From: Pseudooceanicola aestuarii
GTDB lineage: Bacteria > Pseudomonadota > Alphaproteobacteria > Rhodobacterales > Rhodobacteraceae
Reading direction: 5' to 3'
DNA length: 64,000 nucleotides
Assembly (NCBI RefSeq): GCF_010614805.1
Contig: NZ_JAAFZC010000001.1
Location: 2,458,001 to 2,522,000 of the forward strand
Shown: positions 26,906-34,764 of the stretch, in pieces
Position numbering within the stretch: the stretch's first letter is position 1
How the letters are laid out: every line of letters starts with the position of its first letter
Translations under genes and position numbers: made by a program
The notes under the pieces: generated by a model
Database searches by the model: none
The model's input: the letters and a program-made list of their open reading frames with translations, nothing else
What the model was told of the DNA's origin: nothing

Positions 26906-27730
26906 ATGGATGATTTCGGGCTGCTGATGTCGATGGGCGCGCTGCTGGTGGTGATCGGGGCGCTGGCGGGCGTGCTGGCCGGCCTCCTGGGCGTGGGTGG
27001 CGGGATCGTGCTGGTGCCGGCATTCTTCTATGCGTTCCAGACGCTTGGCTATGACGGCCCGGGGCTGATGCAGGTCTGCCTGGGGACCTCTCTGGCGACA
27101 ATCATCGTGACCTCGGCCCGGTCGTTGCAAAGCCATCACCGCAAAGGCGCGGTGGATTGGGCGATCCTGCGCGGCTGGGCGCCGGGGATCGTGCTGGGCG
27201 CCATTGCGGGGGTCACGGTGGCGGCGGGGGTGTCCTCGCTGGCGTTGCAGGTGCTGTTTGGCTGCCTGGGTATCGTGATCGGCCTTTACCTTGCGTTCGG
27301 CAAGCCGCATTGGCGCATCGCGCAGGAGATGCCGGGCCTGCTGACCCGGTCGGTTCTGTCGCCGGCCCTGGGGTTCCTGTCGGTGCTGATGGGCATCGGT
27401 GGCGGCAGTTTCGGCGTGCCGGTGATGACGCTATATGGCCGGCCGATCCACCGCGCCGTCGCCACGGCGGCCGGGTTCGGAATGCTGATCGCCGTGCCTT
27501 CGGTCATCGGCTTCGCGGTGCTGGACATTCCCGCCACCGCCCGTCCGCCGCTGACCCTGGGGGCGATCAACCTGCCGGCCTTTCTGCTGGTCATTGCCAT
27601 GACGCTGATCACCGCGCCGCTGGGCGCGCGGCTGGCCCACGCGACGGACCCGCGCCCGCTGCGTCGCATTTTCGCCCTGTTTCTGCTGGTTGTGGCGGGG
27701 AACATGCTGCGCGGGGCGATCTTTGGTTAG
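26906..27730 (+). CDS. TSUP family permease (TauE/SafE)
   Basis: Membrane protein of 274 residues from the ATG at 26906 (GGGAGA site). It has two repeats typical of TauE/SafE transporters, each with a glycine-rich re-entrant motif: AGLLGVGGGIVLVPAF near residue 27 and LMGIGGGSFGVPVM near residue 165. About eight hydrophobic segments. The family moves sulfite, sulfoacetate, taurine products or other small anions; the substrate here is unknown. It stands alone between the MFS gene and the acidic protein gene. Confidence 0.88.
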   Translation: MDDFGLLMSMGALLVVIGALAGVLAGLLGVGGGIVLVPAFFYAFQTLGYDGPGLMQVCLGTSLATIIVTSARSLQSHHRKGAVDWAILRGWAPGIVLGAIAGVTVAAGVSSLALQVLFGCLGIVIGLYLAFGKPHWRIAQEMPGLLTRSVLSPALGFLSVLMGIGGGSFGVPVMTLYGRPIHRAVATAAGFGMLIAVPSVIGFAVLDIPATARPPLTLGAINLPAFLLVIAMTLITAPLGARLAHATDPRPLRRIFALFLLVVAGNMLRGAIFG

Positions 27731-27855
27731 AGTTTGGTTCCGATTTGACGACAATGCCGGGGGGTGCGGCTTATAGCGCGCTGATCCGGCAACAATTCCG
27801 CCCCCTTCGGCCAGTTCCGGCCGATTGCGCGTACCAGGGGCAGGGGCCAGAAAAA

Positions 27856-27869
27856 GCCGGAATTCCGGC
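27856..27869. other. 14-bp perfect palindrome
   Basis: GCCGGAATTCCGGC, 60 bp upstream of the hypothetical gene at 27929. It may be an operator half of a promoter containing TTGACG near 27752, or chance. Confidence 0.3.
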
Positions 27870-27928
27870 GTCTTCACCGCATGTTTGGATGGTGTTCTGC
27901 ACGGGAGCCTTACGGGGAATCCGAATCC

Positions 27929-28903
27929 ATGCTGGAACTCATCGTCGTCGTCATCCTTGCCGCCATCGGCGTGGTCTTCACCTCCTACACCGGAGAGGAG
28001 GAAAGCCTGGCCGCCGCCCGCAAATCCGCCCGTCATGGTGCGGATGAACGGGCCGACAGCGTCGGCATCTTCGGGATCGACGTCGGACGCAAGCGGCGCG
28101 GGGCGCGGGCGGCACGGTCCGGGCGGGGGGCGAAGTCCGACAGCGCACCCGCCACCACCTCCGCATCCGCGAAGTCGCGCGATGCGGATAGCGCCGACAC
28201 GGATAGCGCCGACACGGATAGCGCCGACCTCTGGCCCGGCGCGGCGCGGCCAGCGGAGGACAGGTCCGACGTCCGGCCCATGCCCGCCATGGCCGCCGAT
28301 TGGGACGACGACGTGAACGAGGCCTGGGCACATCGGGCCGGTGATCCCGAAGATCCCGCCGCCGCCCAGGGCCGCGCCATCTTCGAAGACCTGCCGGAGG
28401 AGGACAGCCAGCCAGCCGAAGCCTCCGGCCATACCCGCAGCGTGACCGACACCGCCGCCCTGCGGGCCGAGTTCCGCGATTTCGCCGCGGCAGAGCTGGA
28501 AGCTGCCGATTTTGTCGACCCCCCGCGTGCCGAGGACGTGAACCAGGGCCGCCGCGCCCGCGCGCGGTCCGATACGGCGGTGGACGAGGGCCGAGGCGAG
28601 GCCAGAGCCGGCGACCGTCTGGGCGATCTGCTGGATGCTGACGGCGCCCCGACCCTCTCTACGGAGACAATGCCCGAGATCCCGATCATCGAGGATTTCA
28701 ACCCCGACGAAGACCAGATCGTCATTTCCTACCGCCCTTCCCAGGCGGGCAGCGGCCGGATCGGCATCCTGCCCGATCCCGACCGCCCCGGCGCCGCGCG
28801 GATCACCCTGGGGGGCAGCGTGGTGGCGGTGGTCATCGACGGGTTGGGCCGGGTGAAGGCCCATCACATCGACCTGGTGCAGGAAAGCGCACAGGTCGCC
28901 TGA
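27929..28903 (+). CDS. Acidic membrane-anchored protein with a small C-terminal domain
   Basis: A 324-residue protein from the ATG at 27929. One N-terminal hydrophobic helix (LELIVVVILAAIGVVF) is followed by a long, low-complexity Asp/Ala/Glu/Arg-rich stretch with three tandem DSADT-type units (DNA repeat at 28187-28231). The last about 80 residues form a compact domain (EIPIIEDFNPDEDQIVISY and ITLGGSVVAVVIDGLGRV) similar to the IEDF-type domains attached to calcium-binding or secreted Rhodobacterales proteins. Function is unknown; an envelope structural or sensory role is guesswork. Confidence 0.72.
   Translation: MLELIVVVILAAIGVVFTSYTGEEESLAAARKSARHGADERADSVGIFGIDVGRKRRGARAARSGRGAKSDSAPATTSASAKSRDADSADTDSADTDSADLWPGAARPAEDRSDVRPMPAMAADWDDDVNEAWAHRAGDPEDPAAAQGRAIFEDLPEEDSQPAEASGHTRSVTDTAALRAEFRDFAAAELEAADFVDPPRAEDVNQGRRARARSDTAVDEGRGEARAGDRLGDLLDADGAPTLSTETMPEIPIIEDFNPDEDQIVISYRPSQAGSGRIGILPDPDRPGAARITLGGSVVAVVIDGLGRVKAHHIDLVQESAQVA
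28187..28231. repeat. Three tandem 15-bp units inside the acidic protein gene
   Basis: Two identical copies of GATAGCGCCGACACG are followed by a third with changes at its 3' end. The period is a multiple of three, so copy number can change without a frameshift; it encodes repeated DSADT. Confidence 0.9.
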
Positions 28904-29203
28904 GCGGAGCGCGGCCTCCAGGCCCGCAGCGCGGATGCCACCACGGCGGCAGCGGGGCCGCTCCGCGCAACCAGGGCACGCGCAACGCCCATGTAAAGAC
29001 CGGGTATACTGGAATTGGTGCCGCGCGCGGGGGCTGGGGGATTCGGCGCCTCGGCGGGGCGGCTTGGGTATGGGAGGCATCGCTCCGACCGCCCGGCTTG
29101 GTCTTCGGTGGTGGCGGAGGGACGCGCGGTGGCCTTTCCCCGGTCTGGACGGCGATGTCTTCCGGGCCTGCTAGGGGGCGGTCATCACATCGCGGACGGT
29201 GCC
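28904..29203. other. Intergenic region, no gene supported
   Basis: 300 bases between convergent genes. It is GC-rich with Pro/Arg-rich frames on both strands. A lone TATACT near 29013 lacks a matching -35 box. Nothing else is seen. Confidence 0.5.
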
Positions 29204-29458
29204 CTATTCCTTGCCCGGATCCCGCTTTTTCAGGCGCGCGGCGCGGCCGCCCCGGCGTTCGGCCTTCAGCGGGCCACGGGCGGGCAGTTCGGCCATGATC
29301 TGCTGTCGCTCCGCCTCGCTCATCCGGGCCCAACCGGTGATCTCGTCGATGGAGCGCAGGCAGCCGGTGCACAGCCGGGCCTGCGGATGGATCACGCAGA
29401 TGTTGATGCACGGAGAGGAAACCTCCTCCCGCTTCCAGATCTCGCGGCCGCCGCTCAT
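29204..29458 (-). CDS. DUF1289 domain protein
   Basis: Small 84-residue protein whose first half is the DUF1289 domain: [12 protein letters not shown], then [15 protein letters not shown]. The four cysteines in this CxxxC-x8-CxxC layout could bind iron-sulfur or zinc, as proposed for YdhL-like proteins. The tail is basic ([12 protein letters not shown]), which might touch nucleic acid. It overlaps ruvX by 4 bp (ATGA) and is the last gene of the ccmI-ruvX-DUF1289 operon. Confidence 0.88.
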   Translation of the reverse strand: MSGGREIWKREEVSSPCINICVIHPQARLCTGCLRSIDEITGWARMSEAERQQIMAELPARGPLKAERRGGRAARLKKRDPGKE

Positions 29459-29928
29459 GCCGCCCCCAGATGGCGCAGCCGGTCCAGCGCGCCTTGCAGG
29501 ATATAGGAGGCGGCGACGTGGTCGATCACCTCCGCCCGGCGCCGACGGGAGGTATCAGCCTCCAGCAGGGCCCGTTCGGCCGCCACCGTGGACAGCCGTT
29601 CATCCCAGAAGGAGATCGGCAGATCCGTCAGCCGTGTCAGATTGCGGGCAAAGGCGCGGGTGGCCTGGCAGCGCGGCCCTTCGGTGCCGTCCATGTTGCG
29701 CGGCAGGCCCAGCACCAGCCCGCAGATGCGGCGGCTGTCTGCAATCGCCAGCAGAGCCTGCGCGTCGGGTGTGAACTTCTTGCGCCGGATCGTCTCAAGA
29801 GGGGTGGCGACCCCGCGCATCGTGTCGCTGACCGCGACGCCGATTGTCCGGTCGCCCAGGTCCAACCCGGCCAACCCGCCGAAATCGGGCAAGGCGGCGG
29901 CGAATTCGGCCATGTCCTCGATGATCAT
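29455..29928 (-). CDS. ruvX: Putative Holliday junction resolvase / pre-16S rRNA nuclease
   Basis: YqgF/RuvX family RNase H-fold protein of 157 residues. The N-terminal [17 protein letters not shown] contains the first catalytic Asp. [18 protein letters not shown] is the family core motif, [10 protein letters not shown] carries the Glu, and the last acidic residue is in [16 protein letters not shown]. Family members trim pre-16S rRNA or resolve Holliday junctions. It overlaps both neighbours by 4 bp, so translation is coupled in the order ccmI, ruvX, DUF1289. Confidence 0.92.
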   Translation of the reverse strand: MIIEDMAEFAAALPDFGGLAGLDLGDRTIGVAVSDTMRGVATPLETIRRKKFTPDAQALLAIADSRRICGLVLGLPRNMDGTEGPRCQATRAFARNLTRLTDLPISFWDERLSTVAAERALLEADTSRRRRAEVIDHVAASYILQGALDRLRHLGAA

Positions 29929-31178
29929 TGCAGCACTCCCGCGCGGCGCGCCGCCGCATCAACCTGGTCCAGTTCGGCGGGACGCGCGGCAAAGACCTTT
30001 TGCGCCTCCGCATGAATGGCGCGGGCCTGCGCCGTCTCGTCCAGAACACCCAACGCGGTGATCAGCCGCGCCCATTCGGCGGCACTGCCGCCCTGGCGGG
30101 CCAGGCGGTCGGACAGGCTGTCGACCATGCCCCGGATCATCGCGGCGCGGTCCGCGTCATCCATGTCCTGCGCGGCCTCCATCTCGGCGAGGGAAGGGCC
30201 GGCCAGCGGTTCGGCTGATATCGGCAGGGTATAATTCGGGCGCCCGGCATCTGCGGCGACATCGGGGATCTGGCTGCGGATCGCGGCGATCCACGGCGCA
30301 TCCGCCGGGCCGCGCCGCAGCAGCCGGTCCCACAGGCGGAACGCGACATCGGGGCGGCCGACCTGATTCATCAGCAGACCGAAGTAGTAATTGGCCACAC
30401 CGTCATCGGGATCGCGGGACAGGGCGGTGCGCAACGACCGCTCTGCCGCCGGCGAGACATAGCCGCCCGCCGCCAGGATCATCATGTCGGCGTGATCGGC
30501 GAAATCGCGGCTACTGGCCTCCGGGCCGGTCAGCTCCAGAACGCGGGCCTGGGCCTGGTGGGCGGCGGTGAAATTGCCCAATGTCGCCTCGTTTCGGGCC
30601 AGCAGGCGCAATCCTTGCAGGTCGTCGGGACGGTCCGCCACGGCCTGTCGCAACTTTTCCATCAGGGCGGTGAACTCCTGCGACGGGGTGGCGCCGGGAA
30701 TGGCAAGGGCTTCGGGCAGGCGGTCCTCTGCCTCCGCTTGCGAGGGACGGTCCGCCAGCCGGGCCTGGGCCGCGGCCAGCCGGTCGGCGCGCGGCAGATC
30801 GCCATAGCCCGGCGCGCCTGTCATCAGGTAGAGGGACGCCGCCCCCGCCACCACGGCCCCGGCCGCCAGTAGGGCGGGCCAGCGATGTGCGGTGGTCGTG
30901 GCGGGCCCGGCATCCGCACCGGCCCGGGCGCGGGCATCGGCGGCCAGCAACCGGCGGGAGATCTCGGTGCGCAGGCGGTCGCCTTCGGCCTGGGGCAGGG
31001 TGCCGCGCGCCAGGTCGCGATCGACCTCCGCCAGCTGATCGCGGTAGACGGCCACATCGAAGGCCGCCGCCGAGGTCGGGCCGTCGTCCTCCCCGCCTTG
31101 CAGAAGGGCGCGGGCCAGAACGGCGGCCACACCCAGGCACAGCGCGGCGATGATCACCCAGAACAGCATCGTGGGCAT
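29925..31178 (-). CDS. ccmI: c-type cytochrome biogenesis protein CcmI
   Basis: Apocytochrome c chaperone of the System I maturation pathway, 417 residues from the ATG at 31178, which has a GGAGGG site; a longer frame to 31274 is less likely. It has an N-terminal helix ([21 protein letters not shown]), the family segment [20 protein letters not shown], a second helix near residue 115 and a periplasmic TPR-like part. It starts a three-gene operon with ruvX and the DUF1289 gene and is divergent from soxB. Confidence 0.9.
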   Translation of the reverse strand: MPTMLFWVIIAALCLGVAAVLARALLQGGEDDGPTSAAAFDVAVYRDQLAEVDRDLARGTLPQAEGDRLRTEISRRLLAADARARAGADAGPATTTAHRWPALLAAGAVVAGAASLYLMTGAPGYGDLPRADRLAAAQARLADRPSQAEAEDRLPEALAIPGATPSQEFTALMEKLRQAVADRPDDLQGLRLLARNEATLGNFTAAHQAQARVLELTGPEASSRDFADHADMMILAAGGYVSPAAERSLRTALSRDPDDGVANYYFGLLMNQVGRPDVAFRLWDRLLRRGPADAPWIAAIRSQIPDVAADAGRPNYTLPISAEPLAGPSLAEMEAAQDMDDADRAAMIRGMVDSLSDRLARQGGSAAEWARLITALGVLDETAQARAIHAEAQKVFAARPAELDQVDAAARRAGVLQ

Positions 31179-31413
31179 GGGCCCTCCGTGGTTGCGATGG
31201 GTTTCATCTAGCCCGCCGAGACGCCCCGAAAAAGGGACAAATGCCCGCGCCCGGTCAAGGTGTCGCAAGCGCACGTCATTGTGACGGTTTGCGGCGGGGC
31301 CGGAATGATGGAAAGACTAGGGTCGCGCAGAACCGGGGGCGCAGGTCGGACCCCCGGCGATCAGGCCCGGTGAAGACAGCCGGTCGAGATATCCGGTGTT
31401 CAGGGAGTTGCCG

Positions 31414-32664
31414 ATGAAACGCTATTCCGCCTTTGCCATCGCCCGCGAGGCAGCCAGGTACCACAGTGGCTGGGACCGCGCCTGGCGGTCTCCCGCGCCG
31501 AAGCCGCATTACGACGTGGTGATCGTGGGCGCGGGGGGGCATGGGTTGGCCACCGCCTATTACCTGGGCAAGACCTTTGGAATCACCAACGTGGCAGTGA
31601 TCGAAAAGGGCTGGCTGGGTGGCGGCAACACCGGGCGCAATACCACGATCATCCGGTCGAACTACCTTCAGGATCCGTCTGCCGCGATCTACGAGAAGGC
31701 GCGCAGCCTTTACGAGACGCTCAGCCAGGATCTGAACTACAACATCATGTTCTCCCCGCGCGGCGTGATGATGCTGGCCCAGACCGAACACGAGGTGCGC
31801 GGCTACAAGCGCACCGCCCATGCCAATGCCCATCAGGGCGTGCAGACCGAATACATCACCCCCGAACGGGTCAAGGAACTGGTACCGATCATTTCCCTGG
31901 ACGGGCCGCGCTACCCGGTGCTGGGCGCGCTGTGGCAGGCGCGGGGCGGTACCGCGCGCCACGATGCCGTGGCCTGGGGCTACGCGCGGGCCTGCTCGGC
32001 GATGGGCATGGACATCATCCAGCAATGCGAGGTCACGGGCATCGACCGCGACGCGCAAGGCGATGTCGCGGCGGTGGAGACGACGCAGGGCCGCATCACC
32101 TGCGGCAAGTTGGGGATCGTCGTGGCAGGCCATTCCGGAGTGCTGGCGCAAATGGCGGGCTTTCGCCTGCCGGTGGAAAGCGTGGCCTTGCAGGCGCTGG
32201 TATCGGAACCGATCAAGCCCTGCATGGACGTGGTCGTCATGGCCAACACGGTGCACGGCTACATGTCGCAATCCGACAAGGGCGAGATGGTGATCGGCGG
32301 TGGCGCGGACGGGTACAACAACTACACCCAACGTGGCAGTTTCCATCATGTCGAGGAAACGGTGCGCGCGCTGGTGGAGACCTTTCCGATGATCTCCCGG
32401 TTGAAGATGCTGCGCCAATGGGGCGGGATCGTGGACATGACCGGGGATCGTTCCCCCATCATTTCACCCACACCGCTGGGAAATTGCTATATCAATTGCG
32501 GCTGGGGCACCGGCGGCTTCAAGGCGATCCCCGGATCCGGCTGGGCCATGGCCGAGATGATGGCCAAGGGCACACCCGGTCCGCTGGCCCGCGACTTCGG
32601 GCTGGACCGGTTCCGCGCCGGACGGTTCATCGACGAAAGCGTGGCCGCCGGGGTGGCGCATTGA
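31414..32664 (+). CDS. soxB: Sarcosine oxidase, beta subunit
   Basis: Flavin-binding catalytic subunit of heterotetrameric sarcosine oxidase, which converts sarcosine, O2 and tetrahydrofolate to glycine, H2O2 and methylene-tetrahydrofolate. 416 residues from the ATG at 31414 (AGGGAG site). The FAD loop is VVIVGAGGHGLATAYYLGK (about residues 33-51). His183 in TARHDAVAWGYAR is the expected covalent FMN attachment site. The C-terminal WGGIVDMTGDRSPIISPTP and GWGTGGFKAIPGSG are family signatures. Unusually, soxD does not follow directly: 1.7 kb with two other genes intervenes. Confidence 0.95.
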   Translation: MKRYSAFAIAREAARYHSGWDRAWRSPAPKPHYDVVIVGAGGHGLATAYYLGKTFGITNVAVIEKGWLGGGNTGRNTTIIRSNYLQDPSAAIYEKARSLYETLSQDLNYNIMFSPRGVMMLAQTEHEVRGYKRTAHANAHQGVQTEYITPERVKELVPIISLDGPRYPVLGALWQARGGTARHDAVAWGYARACSAMGMDIIQQCEVTGIDRDAQGDVAAVETTQGRITCGKLGIVVAGHSGVLAQMAGFRLPVESVALQALVSEPIKPCMDVVVMANTVHGYMSQSDKGEMVIGGGADGYNNYTQRGSFHHVEETVRALVETFPMISRLKMLRQWGGIVDMTGDRSPIISPTPLGNCYINCGWGTGGFKAIPGSGWAMAEMMAKGTPGPLARDFGLDRFRAGRFIDESVAAGVAH

Positions 32665-32714
32665 TCACAGGCGCGCTGGATATTCCCAAGGCCGGGCGGA
32701 GCGGGGCCTGTGCC

Positions 32715-33287
32715 CTATTCGGCCGCGATGCGCGGGTGGGTTCGGCGCATCCGGGCCTGCGCGCGCTCGATCTCCTGCAAGGCGAGACGGCGCAGGTTCA
32801 GCGGCGCGTGGTAGCGTTCGGCCAGCGCGGTGATCAGCCTGTCGGGATCTGTACGGGCAGCCGCCGGGCAGGGCGCGGAGGCAAAGCCTGTCAGCCCCTG
32901 TGCCACCGCATCGCGGAACAGTGCCTGTTTCGGCAGCGCCTGATTCAGATCCTCCGCCACGTGGCCAAAGGCCAGGGGTACGGGGTCCCCGCCCGCGATA
33001 CCGCGCCCCATCAGCACGTAGAGACCCGGCCCGTGCGGCAGGTCGTCCAGCGTGTCATGGCGCGCAAAGCGGATCGGTCCGGGGACGCCGCTGCGCCGCG
33101 CCTCACCGGGATCGCGCGGATCGAAGACCAGCATGTGGCCTGTGGGGGCCGGGCTGTCCGGGGGAGTCTCGCCTTGGGTCATGTCGCCTTCGGTCAGCTC
33201 GCCTTGGGCCGTGTCGGGTCGGGTCAAGTCGGGTCGGGCCATGTTCGTCGCTCCATTACGCAACAGGGTGTCTACAGCTTGCCACAA
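32715..33287 (-). CDS. Hypothetical protein inside the sox locus, possibly GIY-YIG-like
   Basis: A 190-residue protein on the opposite strand from the sox genes; a shorter start at 33242 (MARPDLTRPD) is possible. The first about 45 residues are low-complexity with a TRPD/TQGE-type repeat that mirrors GGGTCGGGTC-like DNA. The rest is compact. GPGLYVLM, then LAFGHVAEDLNQALPK, then LAERYHAPLN follow the spacing of GIY-YIG nuclease folds (GxYxL, YVG-like, P-LN), but the canonical catalytic Tyr/Arg/Glu set is not clear. This is a low-confidence reading. It converges on soxB. Confidence 0.6.
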   Translation of the reverse strand: MWQAVDTLLRNGATNMARPDLTRPDTAQGELTEGDMTQGETPPDSPAPTGHMLVFDPRDPGEARRSGVPGPIRFARHDTLDDLPHGPGLYVLMGRGIAGGDPVPLAFGHVAEDLNQALPKQALFRDAVAQGLTGFASAPCPAAARTDPDRLITALAERYHAPLNLRRLALQEIERAQARMRRTHPRIAAE

Positions 33288-33505
33288 GATCCTGTGGTAG
33301 GCCCCATGACGTACCGCAGAATTCGGTGGCGCCGGGGGGGATTGCCTACTTCATGTGCACAACGCCCCTTTGCGCCCGGCAGTTCCGCCCAACGGGCGGG
33401 GGCTGCGGCGCCTCGGCGCCAATCCGCCCGGCCGGTGGCCCGGTGGAACCTGCGCCGAGCGCTTGGTGTTGGCCTCCCAATCGAAGCAATTTCGGAGGGG
33501 CCACC

Positions 33506-33877
33506 ATGGCTGACCAGCATTATCACACTGATTATCACACCGATCCCAAGCCGCGTTCGGGCGGCAGCGGGGCAATCGCCTTCGTCGTTGGCGGGCTTGT
33601 CGTCGCGGTGGGGATCGTTCTCTACATCGTCTTCGGCAATGTCGGCGGCACGGGTGATCCCGCCCCTGCCGGCGATATCGAGATCAACGCCACCTCCGAC
33701 AGCGCCGCGGGTGCCGGCGGTGAAGGGGCCGCAGCTGATAGCGGCGCAGTTGCCGACAGCGCGGATGACGGTGCGGCGGCAAGTGCCGGTGCTGAAGCCG
33801 GTGCAGGCGCAGGTGCCGACACGGGTGCTGATGAAACGGGCGCTGCCGCAACGTCCGGCGCTGACGCGCAGAATTGA
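33506..33877 (+). CDS. Single-pass membrane protein with Ala/Gly/Asp-rich tail
   Basis: A 123-residue protein with a strong CGGAGGGG ribosome site. The N-terminus is His/Asp/Lys-rich (DQHYHTDYHTDPKPR), followed by one hydrophobic helix (AIAFVVGGLVVAVGIVLYIVF). A 75-residue tail of almost only Ala, Gly, Asp, Ser and Glu (SADDGAAASAGAEAGAGAGA) follows, probably periplasmic and disordered. I recognise no family. It lies between soxB and soxD, in the same direction, but 490 bp from soxD. Confidence 0.65.
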   Translation: MADQHYHTDYHTDPKPRSGGSGAIAFVVGGLVVAVGIVLYIVFGNVGGTGDPAPAGDIEINATSDSAAGAGGEGAAADSGAVADSADDGAAASAGAEAGAGAGADTGADETGAAATSGADAQN

Positions 33878-34368
33878 TCGCGTGGGGCGGGCGGCCTTGC
33901 CGGTGCGCCACGGCCCTCGCTTGAATGACAACGACCGGGCGCCCTGGCGTCCGGGTCCGGGGCAGGGGGCGCAGGCCCGCTGCCCCGGTTCGTGTGCCAT
34001 CGCGGGGCGCGATGATGCCCTGCTCCGTTCGCTCAGCTGGGCGCCGGATGCGGTCGTTTCCCGCGCAGACCCCGCCACCGGCACCTCTCATCATCCGCGA
34101 CGTCTCCCCGCTTCGACAGGCGTCGATGCGCGGCAAGCCGCTGTAATCGCGCCGCTTCGTGTTTCGGGGGCGTGGAACCGGACCGCCCGCCGCGGCGTTG
34201 TGTCCACACTGCCTGGGAGAAGACAGGACCATCCGGTCCATTCCTTTTCCCTTGTCCCTTACCTGTCCCTAGGCCGGGCGCCATCGGCGTCCGGCCCTTT
34301 TTCGTGTCCGGCCCGCCGCATCGCGGCGTCCGGCACCGTTCCCCTGTCTGCACAACGGGAGGCCGCAC
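33878..34368. other. Leader/intergenic region before soxD
   Basis: 491 bases without a convincing gene. It contains a terminator-like hairpin at 34273-34302 and a second copy of that hairpin's 3' arm at 34325-34334. It probably holds the promoter of soxD-soxA-soxG, but none is clear. Confidence 0.5.
34273..34302 (+). terminator. Rho-independent terminator or attenuator upstream of soxD
   Basis: GCCGGGCGCC (34273-34282) pairs with GGCGTCCGGC (34286-34295), one G-U pair, across an ATC loop, followed by CCTTTTT. The stem and U-run make a credible intrinsic terminator on the plus strand. It may end the transcript of the gene at 33506 or act inside the soxD leader. The 3' arm recurs exactly at 34325-34334. 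Confidence 0.65.
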
Positions 34369-34698
34369 ATGCTGCTGCTTGACTGTCCCTATTGCGGTGT
34401 CACCGCCGAAGAGACCGAATTCCACGGTGGCGGCGAGGCGCATATCGCCCGCCCCGCCCCCCAGGCCGAGGCCGACATGTTCGAGGCCTACCTGTTTCAC
34501 CGGGAGAACCCGCGCGGTGTGCATTTCGAGCGTTGGCGCCATGTGAATGGCTGTGGGAAATGGTTCAACGTCGCCCGCGATACCGCCACGCTTGAGGTCT
34601 TCGGCACCTATTCCGCCCAGATGACCGCGCCGCCCGACGATCTGCTGAAAACGATCCGCAGCCGCAGGCCCGATTTCGTCTGGCGCGATATCGCATGA
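34369..34698 (+). CDS. soxD: Sarcosine oxidase, delta subunit
   Basis: Small zinc-binding subunit of heterotetrameric sarcosine oxidase, 109 residues. CPYCG at residues 6-10 and the later HVNGCGKWFN provide the Cys/His zinc ligands. FEAYLFHRENPRGVHFERWRH is a strong family signature. GGGAGG lies 6 bp before the ATG. It is followed after 66 bp by soxA. A terminator-like hairpin ends 66 bp before it. Confidence 0.95.
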   Translation: MLLLDCPYCGVTAEETEFHGGGEAHIARPAPQAEADMFEAYLFHRENPRGVHFERWRHVNGCGKWFNVARDTATLEVFGTYSAQMTAPPDDLLKTIRSRRPDFVWRDIA

Positions 34699-34764
34699 CC
34701 GGACCCGCCCTGACCCCGACGACCCAGCAGCCGCCCACAGCGCACAAGAACGGAGATTGACGAC

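Noticed and set aside
26595..27101. N-terminal extension of the Bcr/CflA transporter
   Set aside because: It is Arg/Pro/Ser-rich, overlaps the divergent TSUP gene, and a normal start with ribosome site exists at 26594.
28833..29411. Minus-strand frame over the gap before the DUF1289 gene
   Set aside because: It is a Pro/Arg-rich shadow that overlaps both the DUF1289 and acidic protein genes in other frames.
33878..34368. Glycine riboswitch upstream of soxD
   Set aside because: Sarcosine oxidase yields glycine, so I looked for one, but saw no tandem glycine-aptamer-like structure; only a terminator-like hairpin is visible.
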